Source: CAVWCQ01 sp963753545
GTDB lineage: Bacteria; Chloroflexota; Anaerolineae; Aggregatilineales; Aggregatilineaceae
Direction of reading: 5' to 3'
DNA: 64,000 bases
Assembly (NCBI GenBank): GCA_963753545.1
Contig: CAVWCQ010000011.1
Location: 744,001 to 808,000 of the forward strand
The translations under genes and the position numbers were made by a program. This document shows, piece after piece, positions 38,237 to 47,007 of this stretch; positions within the stretch are counted from its first letter, which is position 1; every line of letters starts with the position of its first letter. Under the pieces are notes generated by a model. That model was not told where the DNA came from. It saw only the letters and a list, made by a program, of their open reading frames with translations, and did no database searches.

Positions 38237-38315
38237 TGTAGTGGAAAAGCTGTTCGCAGTACCAGTAGCACAGTCTGTCTGGATACAAAAAGCCACATAC
38301 GTGGCTTTTGTTTTT
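38237..38315 (+). ncRNA. Short leader or small RNA ending in an intrinsic terminator, before csp
   Basis: Just after the promoter comes AGTGGAAAAGCTGTTCGC (38240-38257), nearly identical to the box in the small RNA candidate at 20.5 kb. It ends in a textbook terminator: AAAAGCCAC (38288-38296) with GTGGCTTTT (38301-38309), then GTTTTT. The terminator lies 65 bases before the csp ATG, so csp is either expressed by readthrough (attenuated leader) or has another promoter. Confidence 0.55.
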
Positions 38316-38379
38316 GGCGGCTCTTGTCCCTACGCAGTGAATCGAACGTTTTCAGAATAAAAGGAAAAGAGTCACCAAA

Positions 38380-38598
38380 ATGGCAGAACGTGTAACTGGC
38401 ACCGTCAAGTGGTTCAACGCCCAGAAGGGCTTCGGCTTCATCGCTCGCGACAACGGCCCCGATGTCTTTGTTCATCACACCGCAATTCAGAGTTCCGGCT
38501 ACCGCGAACTCGTTGAGGGTGAGCGCGTTGAGTTCGAAGTGACCCAAGGCCCCAAGGGACCGCAGGCCAGCGCCGTCATTCGTCAGAACGCCCGCTAG
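38380..38598 (+). CDS. Cold-shock domain protein
   Basis: 72 residues, a single CSD: GTVKWFNAQKGFGFIARDNG (RNP1) and DVFVHHTAIQ (RNP2), then VEFEVTQGPKGPQASAVIR. It is a typical bacterial CspA-type RNA/DNA chaperone. AAGGAAAAGAG precedes the ATG. It is preceded by a promoter plus terminator leader and followed by a terminator. Confidence 0.97.
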   Translation: MAERVTGTVKWFNAQKGFGFIARDNGPDVFVHHTAIQSSGYRELVEGERVEFEVTQGPKGPQASAVIRQNAR

Positions 38599-38621
38599 TT
38601 TCCACCGAAACAAGCCAATTC

Positions 38622-38658
38622 AAAGCCCTGCATCAGCCGATGTGGGGCTTTTCTTTTT
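38622..38658 (+). terminator. Terminator after csp
   Basis: AAAGCCCTGCATC (38622-38634) pairs with GATGTGGGGCTTT (38639-38651) with two G-T pairs, followed by TCTTTTT. It overlaps the end of the convergent glycosyltransferase gene. Confidence 0.85.
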
Positions 38659-39508
38659 CTACGCCTGACCGTGTGCCCATCCGCCGCGCCAGCCAGACAA
38701 ACGGCTGCGTGAGCGCGTACCAGCCTGCTCCCACCAGCGGTACCGTAGGGTAATCGCGCCGCAGACTCTGCCAGGATCGCCGGGATGCAGGCGGCTGCAC
38801 GGGGAGATCGTCCGGCAATCTCGCGTCGGAACGTCCATAGCGATACGCGGCGCGCAGCCGGTCCGCCAGGCTCAACTGGTAGCGGTGTATGACCCACGCT
38901 TCCGGGTCATAATAGATCAGCGCACCCATCTCGCGCAGCCGCAGATCGATCAGCAAATCGTCATGATACCAGGACCAGCTTTCCGGCGCGGCGGCAAAAA
39001 AGACCTCGCGGCGAAAGGATCGATTGCCACCAAAGGTGAACCAGACTCGCCCCGCTTGATCCGCGTGGATATTCAACGGCGTGTTCAGGCGGTTAAAATG
39101 ATCCTGATGTCCTCGGTACTGCTTTAATCCGGCTAAATTGGTCGATTGTCCGGTTCGCAGCCCTCCGCCGATTCCGTGCGCATCGGGATGTTCAGCATAT
39201 CCTGCTGCATAACAGGCCAACCAGCCGGGTGGAGCAAGGCAGTCGTCATCCAGAAAAACCAGGATATCGCCCCGACTTGCCTGTGCGCCTCGTTGCCGTG
39301 CCGATCCCCACCCCTCTTGTTTCTGGCGCAAGTAAATGATCGAAGCACGATACGGTCTGAGCGCGTCTTCCACAGCCGGGCCGCTGCCGTCGTCCACAAC
39401 AATGATCTCCAGCGGCGGCTGAGTTTGTGCGAACAGGCTTTTCAGGCAGGCCACGATCAATCGGGGACGGTTGTGCGTAGGGACGATCACGGAAAAGCTA
39501 GTTGGCAT
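38633..39508 (-). CDS. GT2 glycosyltransferase
   Basis: 291 residues with a GT-A fold: FSVIVPTHNRPRLIVACLKS, LEIIVVDDGSGPAVEDALRP, ARQRGAQASRGDILVFLDDD (the metal-binding DxD lies here) and GGNRSFRREVFFAAAPESWS then WYHDDLLIDLRLREMGA (catalytic-base region). A weak C-terminal hydrophobic patch (LVGAGWYALTQPFVWLARRM) may touch the membrane. It overlaps the upstream GT2 gene by 11 bases. Confidence 0.9.
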   Translation of the reverse strand: MPTSFSVIVPTHNRPRLIVACLKSLFAQTQPPLEIIVVDDGSGPAVEDALRPYRASIIYLRQKQEGWGSARQRGAQASRGDILVFLDDDCLAPPGWLACYAAGYAEHPDAHGIGGGLRTGQSTNLAGLKQYRGHQDHFNRLNTPLNIHADQAGRVWFTFGGNRSFRREVFFAAAPESWSWYHDDLLIDLRLREMGALIYYDPEAWVIHRYQLSLADRLRAAYRYGRSDARLPDDLPVQPPASRRSWQSLRRDYPTVPLVGAGWYALTQPFVWLARRMGTRSGVEKEKPHIG

Positions 39509-40469
39509 CGTATCCCACTTCGCGCAGCCATCCTTCGATCTGTTCCGGCGTCGGGCGCTCTACATGATCGGTATAGCCCCACAGCGTGATCGGGCGATCC
39601 GCATATTTGCGCCGCCGCAGCTTCCGCGCAAGGTACACCCGTACCGACCGGGCGAAGATCAGCGGCAGTTGCACCAGTACCAACGCTGGAATCAGAGTCG
39701 GCCACTGGCGCGGGCGGCTCAACCGCAAAAAGAACAGCGCGTGGTTACGCATGCGTAAATACGTTTGCCAGGCAAAGCGTTTTTCGCCCGATTTGCCGAC
39801 CTGGTGCACAACCCGTGCCTGAAGCGCCGCGACGGTTAACCATCCCATCCGGCGGGCGCGCAAACACAGCTCGGCATCTTCAAAATAGGCAGTATAGATC
39901 GGGGCCAGCCCACCTGTTTGGTCGAGCACCGCCCGCCTAGCCATCAGCGCACAGCCCCATACATAATCAACAGGTTCCGTACTCCGCCCATTCAGCACGG
40001 GCTGAACCTGTCTCAGGAAGACGCGCCCCCAGCGAAAATCCAAATCGCCGCCCAGGTCGAGCAGGTCCGGGCGGAGTGTGCGCTGCATGACCGGGCCAAC
40101 GATCCCAATATCGGGTGTGGTTTCGCCCACGCGCACCAATTCTGCCAGCGCGCCTGCTTCCATATAAACATCGTTATTCAACAGCAGCACCCAATCGGCA
40201 CCCTGTTCCAGCGCCCAGGCGATTCCCTGGTTATTGGCTTGCACATAGCCAGCGTTGGTCGGGTTAGCAATCAGGTGCACGTCGGGGAAGTAGTGCCGCA
40301 CCGTGTCAGGCGTGCCATCGGCAGAAGCATTATCGACCAGCACAATACGAGTGTTGTCATACTGAATTTTTCGCAGCGAAGCCAGGCAGTGCAGGGTATC
40401 GCGCAGCCCATTCCAGGTGACTACAACGATCACGACCAAAGGGTTACCATTGCTGTTTGGCTGCTTCAT
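39498..40469 (-). CDS. GT2 glycosyltransferase (rhamnosyltransferase-like)
   Basis: 323 residues starting MKQPNSNGNPLVVIVVVTWN at ATG 40469. The open frame extends further upstream, but only inside the preceding gene. GT-A motifs: VTWNGLRDTLHCLASLRKI, IVLVDNASADGTPDTVRHYF, ANPTNAGYVQANNQGIAWAL, DWVLLLNNDVYMEAGALAEL (DxD-type NND), VWGCALMARRAVLDQTGGL and YFEDAELCLRARRMGWLTVA. The pattern is that of WbbL/rhamnosyltransferase-like proteins. A C-terminal membrane-facing helix is present. It overlaps the upstream GT4 gene by 26 bases. Confidence 0.88.
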   Translation of the reverse strand: MKQPNSNGNPLVVIVVVTWNGLRDTLHCLASLRKIQYDNTRIVLVDNASADGTPDTVRHYFPDVHLIANPTNAGYVQANNQGIAWALEQGADWVLLLNNDVYMEAGALAELVRVGETTPDIGIVGPVMQRTLRPDLLDLGGDLDFRWGRVFLRQVQPVLNGRSTEPVDYVWGCALMARRAVLDQTGGLAPIYTAYFEDAELCLRARRMGWLTVAALQARVVHQVGKSGEKRFAWQTYLRMRNHALFFLRLSRPRQWPTLIPALVLVQLPLIFARSVRVYLARKLRRRKYADRPITLWGYTDHVERPTPEQIEGWLREVGYDAN

Positions 40470-41637
40470 AAACGGCTTCCAGGGCATCCATGCTCTCTGA
40501 CCAGTTAAAGTGATCCACGATATGTCCGCGTCCTGCCGCCGCGATCCGCGCCCATTCGTCCCGATCTTCCAACAACCGTTGCACCGCCGACGCGAAGGAG
40601 CGGGCATCCTCGGCAAGGCAAATCGCGCCGGGTGGTGCGCCGATCCCTTCCGCGCCGAGCCGCGTGGTGATCACCGGGCGTCCTGCTGCCATCGGCTGGG
40701 CGACCTTGACCAGCAGTCCACCGCCGATCAGACTGGGGGCCAGGGCGATATCCGCTGCTGCCCATTCCGCCACCAGACTGGGAACCCAACCCGTTACTGT
40801 CAGGCGTGGATCATCCTCTGCCCGGCGGCGCAGCCAGCGCGGAGGATTGGCTCCGACCACACGTAAGGTAGCCCCGGCATGGCTTTTGCGCACGATCCCC
40901 CATACCTGCTCAGTCAGGAAACGCGCCGCCGCCTCGTTGGCAATCCGGTCCAGCGCGCCCACCATGACCAGCCGCCCTGGAACAACTGTTTCGGGGGTGA
41001 TAGCGCGCATGGCTTCCTCGTTTATCCAGGGTCGCACAACATGAATCCGCTCCGGCGTAACGAAGTGAGCCAGATGCGCCCGATCCGCTTCTGAACAAAC
41101 AACCGTCTGGTCCGCTGTAGGCACGGCACTTTGTTCAATCTGTTTCAACTGCCGGGCGCGGCGAGCGACCTTCAGTTTAGCCCATCCCGGCGGGGACAGG
41201 GCTACTTCCCGCGAGCGAACGAGATATTCCACATCAAGTGATCCCAATACAGTTCCCACATGGTCTGGCACGGCATCCAGGTAGCGGCCCATTTCCGTCC
41301 AGGCAAAATGGACAACGTCGATCTGCTCGCAGATGCGGCGGATGTGCTGGCGGGCTTCAGCATGGGTACGCTGTCCCAACTGCCAGGGATGAGTCCAGTG
41401 ATCGCGGAAGCTTGCCAGTTTTTGCCGCCATGAATATGCCGGAGAGAGAACAGTCAGCGAGGCGCACAGGGCCGTTAGATCCGCCATCTCCTCAGCCGTT
41501 TCGCCGCGACCATATCCCAGCAGGTGAACGGTATGCCCGCGCTCGACCAGAGACTCCAGCATATGGTAAAGATGCTGTCCGCCCGCGTGGGTTATTCCAT
41601 AGTGCGGCAGCCAGGGCGTGACAATCAGGATGCGCAT
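40444..41637 (-). CDS. GT4 glycosyltransferase
   Basis: 397 residues, intact. MRILIVTPWLPHYGITHAGG, IDVVHFAWTEMGRYLDAVP, VLGSLDVEYLVRSREVALS, VVCSEADRAHLAHFVTPER, IHVVRPWINEEAMRAI, RLVMVGALDRIANEAAARFL, LRVVGANPPRWLRRRAEDDP, VTGWVPSLVAEWAAADIALA and GGGLLVKVAQPMAAGRPVIT. This GT-B subgroup (WsaF/'GT4 with Glu replaced') has a Q where many members have the second Glu. Overlaps at both ends with neighbours. Confidence 0.87.
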   Translation of the reverse strand: MRILIVTPWLPHYGITHAGGQHLYHMLESLVERGHTVHLLGYGRGETAEEMADLTALCASLTVLSPAYSWRQKLASFRDHWTHPWQLGQRTHAEARQHIRRICEQIDVVHFAWTEMGRYLDAVPDHVGTVLGSLDVEYLVRSREVALSPPGWAKLKVARRARQLKQIEQSAVPTADQTVVCSEADRAHLAHFVTPERIHVVRPWINEEAMRAITPETVVPGRLVMVGALDRIANEAAARFLTEQVWGIVRKSHAGATLRVVGANPPRWLRRRAEDDPRLTVTGWVPSLVAEWAAADIALAPSLIGGGLLVKVAQPMAAGRPVITTRLGAEGIGAPPGAICLAEDARSFASAVQRLLEDRDEWARIAAAGRGHIVDHFNWSESMDALEAVYEAAKQQW

Positions 41638-42896
41638 AAGTCCCGCCTTTCAGACCAAACTAACCTGCCCAACACGACCCAGCCGGGGATCACGCTCAAC
41701 GCGGTAACGCATGCAAATCCGGCCAGTTCCCAGCGCGGCACGGCGATCCATGCCCCGATCCCCAGCACAACGAGTCCCAGCGCCGATCCGATCACGGGGG
41801 GCCAGGGCCTGCCAGACGCGAAATAACTCAGCACCAGCGGTTAAATCGAACACAGCAGCACAAAGCGCGGCAGCAGGACGAGCGCCATCCGAGCCGCATG
41901 TTCCCCGGATTCCCAACTCAATTGTGGGCCAACCAGCCACGCGCCCATTCCTACCGCTCCGGCAGCAGCCAGAGTCCAAACAGCCGTATGTCGCAGCGAT
42001 CCGATCAGCAGATCATGCCGTTCATCCCGCCGTGCCGGATCGGCCCATCGCGGATAAGCAGGCAGCACCCAGGCGGCTACGATTACCGCCTGCACTGCCT
42101 CCCAGCCGCGTCCTGCCACTGCCACTGCCGCGACGATTCCCGTTCCCAATGGCATCACTGCCCCGCGTTCGATAATTGTACTCAGGTGCGCCAATCCCGC
42201 CGCCGCGCTTAACGCCAGCAGCGATCTGAGCAGCGGCTTGATCACCGGAGGTAGGGTGAACCGCGCCGGGAACAGCGGCAAATCCGGCAGGCAAAATCGG
42301 GCCAGCGCCGCCATCCCGATCACCGCGCCCAACACGCTTAACGGCAGCGCGAAGGCAGGCGGCCCCGGCAGCAGTCCATATCCCGCCACCGTGATCAGGC
42401 TGCCCGCCAGCAGTACGGACCGCGCCTCGATCAGACGGTCTTCCGCCACCAGCAGACCGCGCCACAATCCGCCCCATGCCGAAGGCAGCGCCTGCCCACC
42501 CATCGCTGCCCCCATCCAAAAGCATAACACAGGCGAGAGTCCAGCATGATAAGATGCAGCCGCCGTGATTGCTCCACCGGCCAGCGCCGCGACTATCCCC
42601 GCCGCGAAGCTCAACCCGCTGATCTGGGCCACCAACTGCCGCGCTTCCGTTTCGCCACCTGCCGACCGCGCCTGCAAATAAAATGCCGGGATGATCATCT
42701 CCAACCCGCCGACCAGCAGTGCTGCGCTAACCAGCCAGGGCACGCTGCTCAACACCAGGAACAGATCGGTTTGCAGATGCGGCGACCAGCGCGCCAGCAA
42801 GACAACCTGCCCGATCAAACCGCTGCCCACCTGGGCAACCTGGATCGCCGCTAACGTCCGGCCACGCGCCGCCAGACTTGCCTCTAGCGCCGCCAT
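41625..42896 (-). CDS. MATE/Wzx-like polysaccharide flippase, interrupted by one in-frame TAA
   Basis: About 423 residues with many hydrophobic helices (for example VPWLVSAALLVGGLEMIIPA, ISGLSFAAGIVAALAGGAIT and GIVAAVAVAGRGWEAVQAVI), consistent with a lipid-linked oligosaccharide flippase. ATG at 42896. An ochre codon at 41841-41843 interrupts the same frame: LLPRFVLLCSI-stop-PLVLSYFASGRPWPP. The downstream part keeps the frame, encodes the last two helices (VIGSALGLVVLGIGAWIAVP, LAGFACVTALSVIPGWVVLG) and ends at 41625. A Tyr codon (TAT/TAC) to TAA change or a base-call error is the simplest reading. Confidence 0.75.
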
Positions 42897-44799
42897 ACCC
42901 AATCATCCCACTCCTGCTGCAACTCCAAAGCGTGGGCGTTCCATTCCTGCGCCGCCGCCACATCGCCCGTCGCCAGCGCGTACAGTGACATCGCCCCGTA
43001 GCTGCGCGCGTAATCGTCTAGCAGCGCCCGCGCTTCACTGATATCGGCCCACGCCCCTGTAGAGTCCCCCACCTGCACGCGAATCAGCGCCCGATCCAGC
43101 CAGAGGTCTGGATCGCGTGGGCTGAGTTGGATCGCCGCGTCATAGGCACGGATCGCCTGCTGACCTGTAGTGGGATTCTCGCTCTGCACAAACCAGCGGT
43201 TCAGATAGGTTCCCTGCAATCGGTGATATTCCACCACATCTGGGCCGTGTCTGCACCAGATGGATATAGATCGCTGCGCCGCGCGGCCAGATCGAACCGT
43301 CATGCAGCGCCCAATCCGCGTAGATCTGCGCTTGCGATGCCTCGAAGACTTCCGGCAGCGGCGCGATTGTTTCTGCCCGCTCCAACCAGATCACAGCATC
43401 CGCCCAATGGTGATCCTTTGCCAGCGTCTCACCCCGGTAAGCCAGCATATCCGGCCCAACAATCAGCCCTGCCAGCATCACCCCCACCACCGGAAGCCCC
43501 ATTCCGAGCACCAAGCGCGCCCCTTCTCGCCGTATTTGTAGGGGCGCTGCTTTGCGTGCGGCGAAGCCGCTAAGCCGCTGCGCCCACTGACTATCGCTTC
43601 CCATCCCCGCCAACACCCAGAACAGCATCCCGGTAATCGCCGTATCAAACGAGAAAACCCCGTTGAGCAGAGTCGCCCCCAGCGCCGCCAACACCGCCGC
43701 CTGAAACAGCCGGGAATCAGAGGCATCCGTGCGCGTGATGGATCGCACCAGCGGCAGCAGCAGCGCACCGATCAATCCCAGGTATGCGACCAGCCCGATC
43801 ATCCCGCTTTCTACGGCAATTTCCAGGTAAGCGTTGTGCGGGCGACCTCCTAGAGCCGCTGCCCCGCCAAAGGGAGCCAGTTTCGGTGGCAGATTCCATT
43901 CCAGCACCGCGCGGAATGTCGCCGGGCCATACCCCAGCAGCGGCTTTTCCCGGATCGCATCCAGAACTCGCCTCCCACCCTAACAGCCGGATTTGCGCCG
44001 TTGCCCCCTTCCAGCGAAATAGTGAGGTCAGCGTTTGCAGCGGATGCGGAGCAGTTCCCGGCAGCGGCGGCAGCATACTCAGCACGATCAGCACAACCAG
44101 CCCGGCGATCAAGCCCGTCGCCAGCAGCGCCGAGGCCCAGCGTTGCCCCTTGATCCACAGCCAGCCCAGCCCGAATATGGACAACCCGGTCAGCGCAGCG
44201 AGCCATCCCGCCCGCGAATAGGTCAGGATCAGGCAGGTGGTTTGCATCCCCAGCAAAATTCCTGCCAGGATGCGCCGCCTCCCACTCAACAGGCGATACG
44301 CGGTCAGGGGCAAAATCAATGCAATATAAGTCGCCAAAATGTTGGCGTGTGCGGTTGTGCCAGCCATCCGCAGTACGTGCCCCGGCCTCAGATAATCGGC
44401 CAGCCCATAGCCGCAGACGAGTCCGCTCCCAACCAGCAGCATCGTGATCACCTGTTCGCGCCGTTCTCCCAGTTCAGATCGCGCCGCCAGGAACAGCCCG
44501 ATCTCTGCCACCGTCACCAACAGCCCATTCCGCCAGGACGCATCTCCCCACAGGCTCCAATGCGGCAGAAATGATCCCGCCAGCGATGCCCAGCGCACCA
44601 GCAGATAAGCCGCAATCCAGCCGCCGAGCAGACGGTTAGGGCGCGTAATCATCCCGCGCCGCACTGCCCCGCCGAAAAGCACCCCGGCGCACAACAAAAC
44701 CAGCGCGATTTTATCTGGCTCATACTGCCAGCGGCTGTACGGGTTGTAAGCCAGCGGCACCCCGATCAGCAGCACGCCCCACCAAACATTCTTTTTCAC
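42884..44799 (-). CDS. O-antigen ligase/polymerase-like membrane protein with a TPR-like C-terminus, two frame breaks
   Basis: From a GTG at 44799, about ten membrane helices (WWGVLLIGVPLAYNPYSRWQ, ANILATYIALILPLTAYRLL, LILTYSRAGWLAALTGLSIF). After a break near 43985 the Wzy_C hallmark loop reads LDAIREKPLLGYGPATFRAV and GGRPHNAYLEIAVESGMIGL. After a second break near 43245 a soluble tail with TPR-like helices follows (QAIRAYDAAIQLSPRDPDLW, DISEARALLDDYARSYGAMS). It likely polymerises or ligates the surface glycan. A dispersed palindromic repeat lies in-frame inside it (43535-43585). Confidence 0.82.
43535..43585 (+). repeat. TTTGTAGGGGCGC...GCGCCC palindromic repeat inside a coding sequence
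   Basis: TTTGTAGGGGCGCTGC, an internal hairpin GCGGC-GAA-GCCGC and a terminal GCGCCC form a nested palindrome. A second copy lies at 55277-55332 in an intergenic space. Here it is read in-frame as part of the ligase-like protein (AARKAAPLQIRREG). Confidence 0.65.
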
Positions 44800-44802
44800 C
44801 GA

Positions 44803-44865
44803 GTGTTTTTCTCTGCTTTTCTCCGCGCTCTTTGCCCTGAAACTGCTTTTGTCTTTTTCCTAAGC
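44803..44865 (+). repeat. Dispersed T-rich repeat
   Basis: GTTTTTCTCTGCTTTTCTCCGCGCTCTTTGCCCTGAAACTGCTTTT follows the family pattern (CTCCGCG, CTCTTTGC), with the end diverged to CCCTGAAA. Confidence 0.65.
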
Positions 44866-45838
44866 TTCCTCGCCATAAAAATCGACCACCGCCCGCGCCG
44901 TCTGGATCACCCGCTCCCGTAATTCGGGCGGGTCCAGCACTTCAACCCGTCGCCCGAAACCGAGAATCTGCGCGCTGGCAAATTCCATCAACTCCACCGT
45001 GAGGGTCAGCATCACCCAGCCCTGCTCATCCCGCTCCATCTGCTCAATGTCGTGGCGCAAACTCTCGCCGTAAATATTCGGTAAGATGGCTGCGATCTCC
45101 GGTGAGACGCGCAGGCGGAACCGGAACTGGCTCCGGCTGGTCTCAAAATCGTGGCTCCACTGCGCCCAATACGTAGTTAGATCAAAATCCGCCGGGCGCT
45201 CAAAACCCTCATCGCTTCACCGCCGCCTCAGTAATGCGGGATACGCGAAAGACACGCATCTCCGCTGCCGCCCGATCCAACGCCACCAGATACCAGATGC
45301 TTGCCTTGGCAACCAGCCCATACGGATCAACCAGCCGCTCGGTGTTAACCCCATCGGGACGGCGGTATGTGAGCATCAGCGCGCGATCCTGCCAGATCGC
45401 TTCCTGGACGGTATGCAGATAGGGAACTGGCTCCTCGCCCCGGAACCAGCCAGCAGCATCGAGCAGCAGCCGCTGCCGGACTCGCTGCGCGTCGTGCCGG
45501 TGAACGGATGGCAGCGCGGCCATGAGTTTGAGCAGCGCGTCTTCCAGCACTCGCCCCAGCCCCAGATCCGCCAGCGGCCCATGCACACCCGGCACAAAGA
45601 GAGTCCGGATTTCCGTTTCGGTCAGCCCGGTCAGATTGGTCCGGTAGCCATCGGTCAGGGCGCAGCCGCCGCCCGGCCCCCGCTCAGCATACACGGGAAT
45701 ACCCGCCGCGCTCAGCGCGTCCAGGTCACGGTAGATGGTCCGTTCGGAGACTTCGAGCATCTCGGCCAGTCGTCCCGCCGTGATACGACCGCGTGTTTGC
45801 AGCAGCAGAAGAATGGAGAGCAGACGATCCGCGCGCAT
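44860..45838 (-). CDS. WYL-domain (YafY/DeoR-type) transcriptional regulator, one frame break
   Basis: N-terminal winged HTH: RADRLLSILLLLQTRGRITA, AEMLEVSERTIYRDLDALSA and GIPVYAERGPGGGCAL, the YafY signature. The WYL domain reads ALMLTYRRPDGVNTERLVDP and ASIWYLVALDRAAAEMRVFR then VSRITEAAV. A one-base break near 45215 then leads to DEGFERPADFDLTTYWAQWS, FRFRLRVSPEIAAILPNIYG and HDIEQMERDEQGWVMLTL (WCX extension). ATG at 45838. It is divergent from the transglutaminase-like gene, with a TGACAC-N3-GTGTCA dyad between them, so it probably controls that gene and itself. Confidence 0.87.
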
Positions 45839-45886
45839 GATTTTTTCCCTCGTTTTAGCAAACCTGTTCTAGTTTACCACAATACA

Positions 45887-45901
45887 TGACACTTGGTGTC
45901 A
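45887..45901. promoter_or_regulatory. TGACAC-TTG-GTGTCA operator
   Basis: A perfect 6-bp inverted repeat with a 3-base centre in the 120-base divergent spacer between the WYL regulator and the transglutaminase-like gene. TGACA/TGTCA half sites are typical for YafY-type WYL regulators. Confidence 0.65.
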
Positions 45902-45958
45902 GGAATGTGCAGTTACAATAAGTAAGTTGATCCAGGCAAACTGCACACAGGAGACACA

Positions 45959-46882
45959 ATGGCAGAATCAATCGCCAACCCCCTCGCTTATTACGCTTCG
46001 CAGAGTACGATCACCGAACCCGGTGAACACGTCGGCCTGCTCAAAGGGCTGCCTGCGGAGATTCCCGATCTCGTTCGGATCGTCCAGAACAATCTGATCC
46101 ACATCTTCTGGCTGCAAGGCTACAATCTCGATCTGCCCGCCGAACGCAAGCAGGAAGTGCAGATTCGCCGCGTCTCCGCTATGCTGTCAAAGATCGCCGC
46201 TGTCGATAACCGACTGCTGACCATTCCGCGCCCCCAGGAGAAGCGGCTCGTCGCTAACTGCCGTCATTTCTCGGTGATGCTGGCAACACTGCTTCGCCAC
46301 CAGGGCATCCCGGCCCGCGCGCGCTGTGGATTCGCCGCCTACTTCATTCCCGATCACTTTGAGGATCACTGGGTCTGCGAGGTTTGGAACGCCGACGAGA
46401 AGCGCTGGGTGCTGGTCGATGCTCAGTTGGATGAAATGATGATCAAGGCCCTGAACATCCCCTTTAATACGCTTGATGTTCCGCGTGATCAGTTCATCGT
46501 CGGCTCGGAAATGTGGCTCAAGTGCCGGGCGGGTGAAGTCGATCCTGACAGGTGCGGCATCATGGATATGCAGGGACTCTGGTTCGTGCTCGGTGATGCC
46601 CGCCTCGATATCGCCGCACTCAACAAGGTCGAACTGCTGCCCTGGGACAGCGCCGGGCCGCTGTTAGGTGATCCCACCACTGCCGACGCCGAGACGCTGG
46701 CCTTCCTGGACCGCGCCATGAACTTCTACCCGGCGTCCAACGAACGCTTCGCCGATCTGCGCGCCCTCTACGAGAGCGAGCCGCGCCTGCGAGTGCCCAC
46801 CGTGATCAAGTCGTTTCCCAACGGTCCGGAACCGATTGATGTGGATCTGTCTGCGCCGGAAGTTTTGGCCCCAGCCCGGTAA
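45959..46882 (+). CDS. Transglutaminase-like cysteine protease-fold protein
   Basis: 307 residues, cytoplasmic. The papain-like triad of the transglutaminase-like family is visible: Cys at about 101 in ANCRHFSVMLATLLRHQGIP, His at about 137 in DHFEDHWVCEVWNADEKRW and Asp at about 154 in VLVDAQLD. The C-terminal third is unassigned. GGAGACAC lies before the ATG. The promoter region holds a dyad likely bound by the divergent WYL repressor, so expression is probably ligand-controlled. A strong terminator follows, so it is monocistronic. Confidence 0.83.
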   Translation: MAESIANPLAYYASQSTITEPGEHVGLLKGLPAEIPDLVRIVQNNLIHIFWLQGYNLDLPAERKQEVQIRRVSAMLSKIAAVDNRLLTIPRPQEKRLVANCRHFSVMLATLLRHQGIPARARCGFAAYFIPDHFEDHWVCEVWNADEKRWVLVDAQLDEMMIKALNIPFNTLDVPRDQFIVGSEMWLKCRAGEVDPDRCGIMDMQGLWFVLGDARLDIAALNKVELLPWDSAGPLLGDPTTADAETLAFLDRAMNFYPASNERFADLRALYESEPRLRVPTVIKSFPNGPEPIDVDLSAPEVLAPAR

Positions 46883-46905
46883 GGTTCTATTCCTGACAGT
46901 AATGA

Positions 46906-46939
46906 GGGGTGTATGATCGAGTTCATGCGCCCCTTTTTT
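46906..46939 (+). terminator. Intrinsic terminator after the transglutaminase-like gene
   Basis: GGGGTGTATGA (46906-46916) pairs with TCATGCGCCCC (46923-46933), with two G-T pairs and a 6-base loop, followed by TTTTTT. Confidence 0.85.
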
Positions 46940-47007
46940 GGGGACCAGACTATGCCGATCTAAAAGTTCGGTTCAAGAAGCTGTCAACACAATCACGGAT
47001 GAAATAG

